A stretch of 5,935 nt of DNA. Origin: Comamonadaceae bacterium (GTDB taxonomy: Bacteria > Pseudomonadota > Gammaproteobacteria > Burkholderiales > Burkholderiaceae_C). The stretch spans positions 1 through 5,935 of the forward strand of contig JAJTBK010000017.1 of assembly GCA_021286965.1 (NCBI GenBank), given 5' to 3'. Below are positions 1 through 5,935 of the stretch, piece by piece (position 1 is the first letter of the stretch; each line of letters begins with the position of its first letter). Made by a program: the position numbers and the translations under genes. The notes under the pieces were generated by a model. It searched no databases. It was not told where the DNA came from and was given only the letters and a program-made list of their open reading frames with translations.

Positions 1-1812
1 GCGGTGGTGGCCTCGGCGCCCCAGCACGAGCTGCCCCAAACCCTGGATGCCGCGCGGGAGGCCGCGGCTTTTGTGGCGCGCATCTTTGCCGAAACCCCGG
101 TGTCCGACCCGGGCGCCGAGGCCGTCGAACCCGCGGCACCCGAACCCACCGCCGAGGAGCCGCCCGCCGCACCCGACCCCGTACCGGCAAGCTGGCCCCT
201 GGAGGGCAGCAAGCCCCTGCAGGACCAGGAGGTGCTGGTGCTGGGCTTGGGCGCATCGGGCCTGGCCATGGCGCGCTGGTGTGCGCGCTGCGGTGCCCAG
301 GTGACGGTGGCCGACACGCGCGAGGCCCCGCCGCAGCTGGCGCAATTGCGCGCCGAGCTGCCCCAGGTGCGTTTTGTGGCCGGAGCCTTTGATGCGAGCT
401 TGCTCGACGGTGCGAACTTCAGCGCGGTGTACCGCTCGCCCGGCCTGGCTCCGCAAGTAATTGCTCCTGTTTTTGTAGCTGCTTGCGCCCATGGAATAAG
501 CGTTGGAAGCGAAATTGACCTGTATTCTTCGGCCTTGCTCGCGCTGCGTGCCGCCCATGGCTACGCGCCTGCCGTGCTGGCCATCACCGGCACCAACGGC
601 AAGACCACGGTGACCTCGCTCACCGGCAAGCTGGTGGCGCATGCGGGCAAGTCGGTGGCGGTGGCAGGCAACATCGGCCCCACGCTGCTGGATACCTTGG
701 CCGAGCGCATCGACGCCGGCCAGTTGCCCGAGGCCTGGGTGCTGGAGCTGTCAAGCTTTCAGCTGGACGGCGTGCGCGGCTTCGAGCCCACGGCCGCAGC
801 GGTGCTCAACGTCACGCAGGACCACCTGGACTGGCACGGCGACATGGCCGGCTACGCCGCGGCCAAGGCACGCATCTTTGGCGAGCAGGCGCTGATGGTG
901 CTCAACCGCGACGATGCGCTGGTGATGCACATGCTGCCGCCGCCCGGCCGCCCGAAGGCGGCAGCAGCCCCCTTGGGGGGCAGCGCAGCGCACGCAGTGG
1001 CAAGCGTGGGGGCGCCGTCCATGCCGCCGCCAGTGAAGCAGAGGCTGCAAAAGCCGCAGCACCGCGCCCATGTGACCTTTGGCGCAGACATGCCGCAGCG
1101 TCCGGGCGATTTCGGTATCGAGGTCGTCAACGGCATGGCCTGGCTGGTGCGCGCGCAAGAGGCCGACGAAACCCTGCGCCGCAGCAAGAACGCCGAGGAG
1201 GAGCTGCACATCCAGCGCCTGATGCCCGCCGACGCCTTGCGTATCCGCGGGCGCCACAACGCCACCAATGCCCTGGCGGCACTGGCGCTGGCGCAGGCAG
1301 CGGGTTGCCCGCTCTCGGCCATGCTGTATGGCCTGCGCGAATACAGGGGCGAGCCGCACCGGGTCGAGCCGGTGGGCACGGTGAACGAGGTCGAATTCTT
1401 CGACGACAGCAAGGGCACGAATGTGGGTGCCACGGTGGCCGCCCTCAATGGGCTGGGGCCCGAGCGGCGCCTGGTCGTCATTCTGGGTGGCGACGGCAAA
1501 GGCCAGGACTTCAGCCCGCTGGCCGCGCCCATGGCGCGCTACGCCCGCGCGGCGGTGCTGATCGGGCGCGATGCACCGGCCATTCGCACCGCGCTGCAGG
1601 ACACCGGCATTGCCTTGCACGACTGCGCCACGCTGCCCGATGCCGTGCACTGGGCCGCACAGCGTGCCCATGCGGGTGATGCGGTGCTGCTTTCGCCCGC
1701 CTGCGCCAGCCTGGACATGTTTCGCGACTATGCGCACCGTGCGCAGGTGTTTGTCGATACCGTGCAGGCTTTGGCGCAGGACGCAGGCCAGGACTTGGGA
1801 GGCGGCGTATGA
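1..1812 (+). CDS. murD: UDP-N-acetylmuramoyl-L-alanine--D-glutamate ligase MurD (5' end open at window edge)
   Basis: MurD is the cytoplasmic ATP-dependent ligase that adds D-glutamate to UDP-MurNAc-L-Ala in peptidoglycan precursor synthesis. Numbering from the GTG at position 4, the N-terminal Rossmann motif VLGLGASG is near residues 79-86, the Mur ligase P-loop ITGTNGKTT at 194-202, ELSSFQL at 248-254, [12 protein letters not shown] at 268-279, and the expected carbamylated lysine in AAAKARIF near K288. The C-terminal domain carries DDSKGTN (467-473) and [11 protein letters not shown] (563-573). At about 602 residues it is much longer than the roughly 440 of E. coli MurD. The excess is a Pro/Glu/Ala-rich N-terminal extension of about 70 residues and an enlarged central-domain loop (about 310-410) that contains a repeat. 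The frame is open to base 1 and no ATG precedes the Rossmann motif, so the true start is probably upstream; GTG at 4 or 7 is possible. The stop overlaps the ftsW start by ATGA. The identity is very secure; only the start is uncertain. Confidence 0.96.
   Translation, partial: AVVASAPQHELPQTLDAAREAAAFVARIFAETPVSDPGAEAVEPAAPEPTAEEPPAAPDPVPASWPLEGSKPLQDQEVLVLGLGASGLAMARWCARCGAQVTVADTREAPPQLAQLRAELPQVRFVAGAFDASLLDGANFSAVYRSPGLAPQVIAPVFVAACAHGISVGSEIDLYSSALLALRAAHGYAPAVLAITGTNGKTTVTSLTGKLVAHAGKSVAVAGNIGPTLLDTLAERIDAGQLPEAWVLELSSFQLDGVRGFEPTAAAVLNVTQDHLDWHGDMAGYAAAKARIFGEQALMVLNRDDALVMHMLPPPGRPKAAAAPLGGSAAHAVASVGAPSMPPPVKQRLQKPQHRAHVTFGADMPQRPGDFGIEVVNGMAWLVRAQEADETLRRSKNAEEELHIQRLMPADALRIRGRHNATNALAALALAQAAGCPLSAMLYGLREYRGEPHRVEPVGTVNEVEFFDDSKGTNVGATVAALNGLGPERRLVVILGGDGKGQDFSPLAAPMARYARAAVLIGRDAPAIRTALQDTGIALHDCATLPDAVHWAAQRAHAGDAVLLSPACASLDMFRDYAHRAQVFVDTVQALAQDAGQDLGGGV
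462..521 (+). repeat. AT-richer interspersed repeat, copy 1, inside murD
   Basis: This 60-base segment aligns without a net length change to 5621-5680. Shared pieces lie at identical offsets: TGCT at the start, AGCTGCT-x-GCGC 15 bases later, and AGC-x-AA-x-TTGA-x-CT at the end; about 32 of 60 positions match overall. The composition differs from the gene around it: codons 151-160 of murD (454-483) all end in A or T in an otherwise strongly GC3-biased gene. The encoded residues ([21 protein letters not shown]) still fit the normal MurD fold here, so it may replace native sequence rather than add to it. Confidence 0.55.
946..1012 (+). repeat. GC-rich interspersed repeat, copy 1, inside murD
   Basis: This is one of two copies in the window; the other is at 3108-3173. 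Three blocks are shared at nearly the same spacing: GGCCGCCCGAAGGCG (15 of 15 identical), a G-C5-TT-G6-CAGCG hairpin block (18 of 19), and AGCGTGGGGG (10 of 10). A 17-base spacer with only CAGTG in common separates the second and third blocks in both copies. It is read in frame as part of the MurD central-domain loop (about residues 315-337) with no stop codon. I recognise the style as a repeat common in Comamonadaceae genomes, but family copy number was not checked. Confidence 0.8.
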
Positions 1813-3089
1813 GCAACGCGGCCACACGCACCCCAAGCAATCCATGGCAGCGCCTGACGCAGTGGCTGGGCAGCGCGCGCAGCCAGGCGGCCGATGTACT
1901 GCCCGTGCGCGTGGGCGGTACCGAGTACCGCCAGACCACGGCCACCCCCGCCAGCGTGCTGGGTTTTGACCAGGCCTTGCTGTGGGTGGTGGTGGCCCTG
2001 TTGTCCTGGGGGCTGGTGATGGTGTATTCGGCGTCCATCGCGCTGCCGGGTAACCCACGCTTTTCCAACTACGCGCCCACCCATTTCCTCACGCGCCACG
2101 CGTTCTACCTGGTGATGGGTTTCGTGGCGGCGCTGCTGGCGTTCCAGATGCCCATGCGCACCTGGGAGCGGCTGGCCCCCTGGCTCTTTGGGGCGGCCCT
2201 GCTGATGCTGGTCGTGGTGCTGGTGCCGGGGGTGGGCAAGGTCGTCAACGGGGCGCGGCGCTGGCTGGCGCTGGGGCCCATCAGCTTTCAGCCGTCGGAG
2301 CTGGCCAAGTTCGCTGTGCTCATCTACGCCGCCGACTACATGGTGCGCAAGATGGATGTGAAGGAGCGCTTCTTCCGCGCCGTGCTGCCCATGATGGGCG
2401 CCGTGGCGGTGGTGGGCGCGCTGCTGCTGGCCGAGCCCGACATGGGCGCCTTCATGGTGATCACCGTCATCGCCATGGGCATCCTGTTTTTGGGCGGGGT
2501 GAACATGCGCATGATGGTCGTGATCGGCGGCGCCCTGGTGTCGGCCTTCATGATGATCATCATCACCAGCCCCTGGCGGCGCGAGCGCATTTTTGCCTAC
2601 CTCGATCCGTTCAGCGCCGATCACGCGCTGGGCAAGGGCTACCAGCTGTCGCATTCGCTCATCGCCATCGGGCGCGGCGAGATTTTTGGCGTCGGCCTGG
2701 GCGCGAGCGTGGAAAAACTGCACTGGCTGCCCGAAGCGCACACCGACTTCCTCATGGCCGTGATCGGCGAGGAGTTCGGTCTGGTGGGCGTGCTCACCCT
2801 GATCGTGCTCTTCTTCTGGCTCACGCGCCGCATCATGCAAATTGGCCGCCAGGCGATCGCGCTCGACCGTGTTTTTCCTGGCCTGGTGGCCCAGGGCGTG
2901 GCCGTGTGGCTGGGCTTTCAGGCCTTCATCAACATGGGCGTGAACCTGGGCGCACTGCCCACCAAGGGGCTGACGCTGCCGCTCATGAGCTTTGGCGGCT
3001 CGGCCATCCTCATGAACCTGGTGGCCCTGGCCGTGGTGCTGCGGGTGGACTATGAGAATAAGTTATTGATGAGGGGAGGCCGCGTATGA
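1809..3089 (+). CDS. ftsW: Septal peptidoglycan glycosyltransferase FtsW
   Basis: FtsW is a SEDS-family integral membrane enzyme that polymerises lipid II at the division septum together with its class B PBP partner FtsI. The 426-residue product has a cytoplasmic N-terminal stretch of about 50 residues and then roughly ten hydrophobic segments (about 54-76, 95-113, 122-140, 163-179, 188-208, 211-230, 232-252, 316-338, 356-377 and 395-413). Family motifs are visible: [22 protein letters not shown] (147-168), AEPDMGAF (208-215), and PEAHTDF (308-314), whose Asp313 lies in the loop that holds the proposed catalytic Asp of SEDS proteins. The FtsW/RodA/SpoVE signature is around [16 protein letters not shown] (383-398). 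RodA is the main alternative, but position between murD and murG in a dcw cluster makes this FtsW. The ATG lies 6 bases after a GGGAGG ribosome binding site inside the murD 3' end (1797-1802) and overlaps the murD stop as ATGA, implying translational coupling. Confidence 0.97.
   Translation: MSNAATRTPSNPWQRLTQWLGSARSQAADVLPVRVGGTEYRQTTATPASVLGFDQALLWVVVALLSWGLVMVYSASIALPGNPRFSNYAPTHFLTRHAFYLVMGFVAALLAFQMPMRTWERLAPWLFGAALLMLVVVLVPGVGKVVNGARRWLALGPISFQPSELAKFAVLIYAADYMVRKMDVKERFFRAVLPMMGAVAVVGALLLAEPDMGAFMVITVIAMGILFLGGVNMRMMVVIGGALVSAFMMIIITSPWRRERIFAYLDPFSADHALGKGYQLSHSLIAIGRGEIFGVGLGASVEKLHWLPEAHTDFLMAVIGEEFGLVGVLTLIVLFFWLTRRIMQIGRQAIALDRVFPGLVAQGVAVWLGFQAFINMGVNLGALPTKGLTLPLMSFGGSAILMNLVALAVVLRVDYENKLLMRGGRV
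3071..3079 (+). promoter_or_regulatory. Ribosome binding site of murG
   Basis: GAGGGGAGG lies 6 bases before the ATG at 3086, inside the last codons of ftsW. It is the strongest Shine-Dalgarno match at any junction here and is the main reason to prefer the upstream murG start, which makes the repeat-encoded N-terminus translated. Confidence 0.75.
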
Positions 3090-4237
3090 CGCACATGAGC
3101 GCCGCACGGCCGCCCGAAGGCGCGAAGGCCCCCCTGGGGGGCAGCGAGGACACGCCAGTGCCGAGCGTGGGGGTCAAGGTGCATACCGCCCTCATCATGG
3201 CCGGCGGCACCGGCGGCCACATCTTCCCCGGCCTGGCGCTGGCGCGGGAGCTGCGCGCACGCGGCTGGCGCGTGCATTGGCTGGGTACGCCCGCCAGCAT
3301 GGAGTCGCGCCTGGTGCCGCCCGAGGGCTTTGCCTTCGAGACGATTGATTTTTCCGGCGTGCGCGGCAAGGGGGGCAAAACCCTGGCGCTGCTGCCGTTC
3401 AAGCTGCTGCGCGCCTTCTGGCAGGCGCTGGCGGTGGTGCGCCGCGTGCGCCCGGACGTGGTCGTCGGCCTGGGCGGCTACGTCACCTTTCCCGGCGGCA
3501 TGATGGCCGCCCTGGCGGGCAAGCCGCTGGTGCTGCACGAGCAGAACTCGGTCGCCGGCCTGGCCAACCGCGTGCTCGCCGGCGTGGCCGAGCGCATCTT
3601 CACCGCCTTTCCGGGCGTGCTCAAAAAAGGCCAGTGGGTGGGCAACCCGCTGCGCCGTGAATTCACCACGCAGGCGGCGCCGGCGGCGCGTTTTGCCGGG
3701 CGCAGCGGGCCGCTCAAGCTGTTGGTGGTGGGCGGCAGCCTGGGCGCCAAGGCGCTCAACGACATCGTGCCGCAGGCGCTGGCGCTGATGGCGCCGGCGC
3801 AGCGCCCGCAGGTCACGCACCAAAGCGGCGCGGCGCAGATCGCGGCGCTGCGCCAGAACTACGCCCAGGCCGGGGTGCAGGCCACGCTCACGCCCTTCAT
3901 CGACGACACCGCCAGCGCCTTTGCCGAGGCCGACCTCATCGTCTGCCGCGCCGGCGCCAGCACCGTGACCGAGATCGCCGCCGTCGGCGCAGCCGCGCTG
4001 TTCGTACCCTTTCCGGCAGCGGTGGACGACCACCAGACGCACAACGCCCAATTCCTCGTCCAGGCCGGTGGCGGCTGGCTGTTGCAGCAGCGCGACTTGA
4101 CGCCCGGGGGATTGGCCCAAATGCTACAAAATACGGAGCGCGCCGCGCTTTTGCAGCGCGCCGAACAAGCCAAAACCATGCAAAAAATTGAAGCCACGGC
4201 CGCCGTGGTGGCCGCCTGCGAGGAGTTGGCCCGATGA
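3086..4237 (+). CDS. murG: UDP-GlcNAc:undecaprenyl-PP-MurNAc-pentapeptide N-acetylglucosaminyltransferase MurG
   Basis: MurG is the peripheral membrane GT-B glycosyltransferase that adds GlcNAc to lipid I to make lipid II on the cytoplasmic face. Motifs from the ATG at 3086: the glycine-rich loop [10 protein letters not shown] (40-49, His45 being the conserved histidine), GLGGY (128-132), HEQN (151-154), the second glycine-rich loop GGSLGA (216-221), and [15 protein letters not shown] (287-301) in the UDP-GlcNAc-binding domain. Residues 1-31 precede the usual MurG beginning (normally only a few residues before [10 protein letters not shown]). Most of that extra stretch is encoded by the GC-rich repeat at 3108-3173. 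The start at 3086 is favoured by a strong GAGGGGAGG site 6 bases upstream and the ATGA overlap with ftsW. A GTG at 3179 would give a 352-residue protein of normal length and leave the repeat untranslated, so the start is not fully settled. The function is secure. Confidence 0.96.
   Translation: MTHMSAARPPEGAKAPLGGSEDTPVPSVGVKVHTALIMAGGTGGHIFPGLALARELRARGWRVHWLGTPASMESRLVPPEGFAFETIDFSGVRGKGGKTLALLPFKLLRAFWQALAVVRRVRPDVVVGLGGYVTFPGGMMAALAGKPLVLHEQNSVAGLANRVLAGVAERIFTAFPGVLKKGQWVGNPLRREFTTQAAPAARFAGRSGPLKLLVVGGSLGAKALNDIVPQALALMAPAQRPQVTHQSGAAQIAALRQNYAQAGVQATLTPFIDDTASAFAEADLIVCRAGASTVTEIAAVGAAALFVPFPAAVDDHQTHNAQFLVQAGGGWLLQQRDLTPGGLAQMLQNTERAALLQRAEQAKTMQKIEATAAVVAACEELAR
3108..3173 (+). repeat. 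GC-rich interspersed repeat, copy 2, at the 5' end of murG
   Basis: This is the second copy of the element found at 946-1012, 66 bases against 67. The gap between the first two blocks is 5 bases here and 6 in copy 1, so the first block is read in a different frame in the two genes while the hairpin block is read in the same frame (A-P-L-G-G-S in both). The core is C6-T-G6, a strong potential hairpin with almost no loop. It encodes about residues 8-29 of MurG if translation begins at 3086, or lies in the leader if it begins at 3179. Confidence 0.8.
3128..3142. repeat. Inverted repeat (C6/G6 hairpin) in the murG leader or early codons
   Basis: G-C6-T-G6-C forms a near-perfect palindrome centred on the T at 3135, about 50 bases after the murG ATG. 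It is the core of the copy 2 repeat. The matching structure in murD is at 967-981 (G-C5-TT-G6-C). There is no T-run after it, so it does not look like an intrinsic terminator. Confidence 0.6.
4122..4133 (+). repeat. Possible fragment of the AT-richer repeat in murG
   Basis: TGCTACAAAATA here is identical to 5621-5632. Both are in frame and encode L-Q-N followed by an N/T-E pair. Only these 12 bases match, and the downstream sequence does not carry the AGCTGCT-GCGC block, so this may be a decayed fragment or chance. Confidence 0.3.
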
Positions 4238-5667
4238 AACACGCCATCCACCACATCCATTTCGTCGGCCTGGGCGGCGCCGGCATGAGCGGCATCGCCG
4301 AGGTGCTGCACAACCTGGGCTACCGCATTTCGGGCTCCGACCTGGCCGACAGCAGCACGCTGCAGCGCCTGCAGGGCCTGGGCATTGCCACCCACATCGG
4401 CCACGACGCGGCCCATGTGCAGGGCGCAGACGCGGTCGTCACCTCGACGGCGGTGCAGGCCGACAACCCCGAGGTGCTGGCCGCGCGCGCGCGCAAGATT
4501 CCGGTGGTGCCGCGTGCGCTCATGCTCGCCGAGCTGATGCGCTTGAAGCGCGGCATCGCCATTGCCGGCACGCACGGCAAGACCACCACCACCAGCCTGG
4601 TCACCAGCGTGCTGGCCGAGGCCGGGCTCGATCCCACCTTCGTCATCGGCGGGCGCCTGAACAGCGCGGGCGCGAATGCGCGCCTGGGCCAGGGCGAGTA
4701 CATCGTGGTCGAGGCCGACGAGTCCGACGCCTCGTTCCTGAACCTGCTGCCGGTGATGGCCGTCGTCACCAACATCGACGCCGACCATATGGAGACCTAC
4801 GGCCACGACTTTGGCCGTTTGAAGCAGGCTTTCATCGACTTCCTGCACCGGATGCCGTTCTACGGCGCCGCCGTGCTGTGCGTGGACAACCCCGGCGTGC
4901 GCGCCATCCTGGGCGATCTCGCCCGCCCCGTGACCAGCTACGGTTTTTCCGAGGATGCGCAGGTGCGCGCCGTCCACCTGCGGGCCGACGCCGGGCGGAT
5001 GCACTTCACCGTGCAGCGGCGCAACGGCATCACCTTGCCTGATTTGGAAGTGACGCTCAACCTTGCGGGCGAGCACAACGTGCTCAACGCCCTGGCCGCG
5101 ATTGCCGTCGCCGCCGAGCTGGACATCCCCGACGCCGCGCTGCTGCGCGCCCTGGCCGGTTTTACCGGCGTCGGGCGGCGTTTTCAGCGCTACGGCAGTC
5201 ACCCGGCGCAAGGCGGCGGCGTGTATGAGCTGATCGAAGACTACGGCCACCACCCGGTGGAGATGGCGGCTACCCTGGCGGCGGCGCGCGGCGCCTTTCC
5301 CGGGCGGCGCCTGGTGCTGGCCTTTCAGCCGCACCGCTACAGCCGCACGCGCGACTGCTTTGAGGACTTCGTCCAGGTGCTCGGCCGTGCCGACGCCGTG
5401 CTGCTGACCGAGGTGTACGCCGCTGGCGAGGCCCCCATCGTCGCCGCCGATGGCCGCGCCCTGGCGCGGGCCGTGCGCGTGGCCGGGCGCGTCGAGCCGC
5501 AGTTCATCGAGAACGTGGCCGAGCTGCCCCAGGCGCTCATTGCCAGCGTGCAGGGCGGCGACGTGGTGCTGTGCATGGGCGCGGGCTCCATCGGCGCCGT
5601 GCCCGGCAAGGTGGTGCAGCTGCTACAAAATAATGAGCTGCTCGCGCAAGCTGGGAGCGGGATATGA
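4234..5667 (+). CDS. murC: UDP-N-acetylmuramate--L-alanine ligase MurC
   Basis: MurC is the cytoplasmic Mur ligase that attaches L-alanine to UDP-MurNAc, the first amino acid of the stem peptide. The 477-residue protein begins directly with the Rossmann segment [18 protein letters not shown] (about 8-25), which is typical of MurC. The P-loop [11 protein letters not shown] is at 111-121, [10 protein letters not shown] at 160-169, the [12 protein letters not shown] region at 179-190, and the [12 protein letters not shown] helix at 278-289. C-terminal-domain motifs are EDYGHHP (335-341), FQPHRYSRT (364-372) and GAGSIG (449-454). Length is close to the family norm. The last 15 or so codons after VPGKVV are encoded partly by the AT-richer repeat at 5621-5680 and are probably not conserved. 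The ATG overlaps the murG stop as ATGA, and a GAGGAG ribosome binding site lies 8 bases upstream (4220-4225). The stop overlaps the ddl start in the same way. Confidence 0.97.
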   Translation: MKHAIHHIHFVGLGGAGMSGIAEVLHNLGYRISGSDLADSSTLQRLQGLGIATHIGHDAAHVQGADAVVTSTAVQADNPEVLAARARKIPVVPRALMLAELMRLKRGIAIAGTHGKTTTTSLVTSVLAEAGLDPTFVIGGRLNSAGANARLGQGEYIVVEADESDASFLNLLPVMAVVTNIDADHMETYGHDFGRLKQAFIDFLHRMPFYGAAVLCVDNPGVRAILGDLARPVTSYGFSEDAQVRAVHLRADAGRMHFTVQRRNGITLPDLEVTLNLAGEHNVLNALAAIAVAAELDIPDAALLRALAGFTGVGRRFQRYGSHPAQGGGVYELIEDYGHHPVEMAATLAAARGAFPGRRLVLAFQPHRYSRTRDCFEDFVQVLGRADAVLLTEVYAAGEAPIVAADGRALARAVRVAGRVEPQFIENVAELPQALIASVQGGDVVLCMGAGSIGAVPGKVVQLLQNNELLAQAGSGI

Positions 5668-5680
5668 GCCAATTTGATCT
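5621..5680 (+). repeat. AT-richer interspersed repeat, copy 2, across the murC/ddl junction
   Basis: This is the partner of 462-521, with the same TGCT, AGCTGCTCGCGC and AGCCAATTTGATCT blocks at the same offsets. It covers the last 15 codons of murC, its stop codon, the likely ddl ribosome binding site (GGGAG, 5653-5657) and the first codons of ddl. It resembles a short repeat I associate with Comamonadaceae genomes; this is from memory and unverified. Confidence 0.55.
5653..5657 (+). promoter_or_regulatory. Ribosome binding site of ddl, within a repeat
   Basis: GGGAG ends 6 bases before the ddl ATG at 5664 and lies inside the 5621-5680 repeat. The repeat therefore appears to have been adopted as the translation start region of ddl. 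Confidence 0.55.
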
Positions 5681-5935
5681 AAAAATAGACGCTGCCAGCC
5701 TGGGCCGGGTGGCCGTGCTGCTGGGCGGGGACTCGTCCGAGCGCGAAATTTCCCTGATGTCCGGCCAGGGCGTGCTGCAGGCGCTGCGCGCGCGCGGCGT
5801 CGATGCCCATGCGTTTGACCCCGCGCAGCAGCCGCTGTGCGAATTGAAAAATCAGGGCTTTGCGCGCTGCTTCATCGCCCTGCATGGCCGCCACGGCGAA
5901 GATGGCGCGGTGCAAGGCGCGTTGGAGCTGCTGGG
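5664..5935 (+). CDS. ddl: D-alanine--D-alanine ligase, N-terminal part (runs off the window)
   Basis: Only the first 90 codons are present. Ddl joins two D-alanines with ATP to form the dipeptide that MurF later adds to the precursor, in the cytoplasm. The visible part starts M-S-Q-F-D-L-K and reaches the family's N-terminal motif [19 protein letters not shown] at about residues 16-34. Glu26 aligns with E. coli DdlB Glu15, a substrate-binding residue. [22 protein letters not shown] follows at about 70-91 and matches the E. coli HGRGGEDG segment except for His in place of one Gly (residue 77). The N-terminus is about 11 residues longer than E. coli DdlB, and these extra codons overlap the 3' part of the repeat at 5621-5680. 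The ATG overlaps the murC stop as ATGA with a GGGAG site 6 bases before it. Position directly after murC in a dcw cluster suggests the ddlB-type gene. The ATP-grasp domain lies outside the window. Confidence 0.95.
   Translation, partial: MSQFDLKIDAASLGRVAVLLGGDSSEREISLMSGQGVLQALRARGVDAHAFDPAQQPLCELKNQGFARCFIALHGRHGEDGAVQGALELL

Noticed and set aside
967..981. C5/G6 hairpin in murD as an intrinsic terminator
   Set aside because: It has no following T-run, lies in mid-gene, and is part of a repeated element also found in murG.
946..1012. A frameshift or disruption of murD by the repeat
   Set aside because: The frame is continuous and all catalytic motifs downstream are intact, so murD looks functional.
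751..2058. Long minus-strand open frame (435 codons) opposite murD/ftsW, and similar ones at 1728-2840, 3050-4120 and 3859-5334
   Set aside because: These are antisense shadows of GC-rich genes. Their translations are low-complexity, rich in His/Arg/Gln/Ala, show no recognisable motifs and run across gene junctions.
4139..4161. GCGCGC...GCGCGC inverted repeat near the murG 3' end as a terminator or regulatory hairpin
   Set aside because: The perfect stem is only 6 bases, such matches are expected by chance in this composition, and it lies in coding sequence.
4188..5042. Plus-strand 284-codon open frame overlapping murC
   Set aside because: It is an Arg/Pro/His-rich alternative frame of murC with no family motifs; murC explains the region fully.
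5892..5899. Ddl motif variant HGRHGEDG (His instead of Gly) as a sign of altered specificity
   Set aside because: I recall similar substitutions in Burkholderiales Ddl proteins, and the specificity-determining region is outside the window.

Overview
The window is a stretch of the division and cell wall (dcw) cluster of a GC-rich betaproteobacterium. The protein sequences and the style of two interspersed repeats suggest Burkholderiales, most likely Comamonadaceae (Acidovorax / Alicycliphilus / Comamonas-like). This placement is from recognition and was not checked by a search.

Layout, all on the + strand: murD (open at the left edge, ends 1812), ftsW (1809-3089), murG (3086-4237), murC (4234-5667) and the first 90 codons of a ddl-type D-alanine--D-alanine ligase (5664 to the right edge). 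This is the classical murD-ftsW-murG-murC-ddl order. Every one of the four junctions is the same 4-base ATGA overlap, so there is no intergenic DNA, no internal promoter and no terminator that I can support. The genes look like part of one translationally coupled operon that starts upstream and continues downstream, presumably towards ftsQ-ftsA-ftsZ.

The genes act in sequence. MurC and MurD add L-Ala and D-Glu to the UDP-MurNAc precursor in the cytoplasm, and Ddl makes the D-Ala-D-Ala dipeptide. MurG converts lipid I to lipid II at the inner membrane face, and FtsW polymerises lipid II into septal peptidoglycan.

The core biology is ordinary. The unusual layer is two kinds of short interspersed repeat lying inside these essential genes without breaking the reading frames. 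A GC-rich element with a C5-6/G6 hairpin occurs in the middle of murD (946-1012) and in the first codons of murG (3108-3173). A second, AT-richer element sits in murD (462-521) and across the murC/ddl junction (5621-5680), with a possible fragment in murG (4122-4133). At the murC/ddl junction the repeat supplies the end of murC, the likely ribosome binding site and the start of ddl. MurD also has an unusual Pro/Glu/Ala-rich N-terminal extension. I see no new multi-gene system, RNA gene, CRISPR array or transposase.
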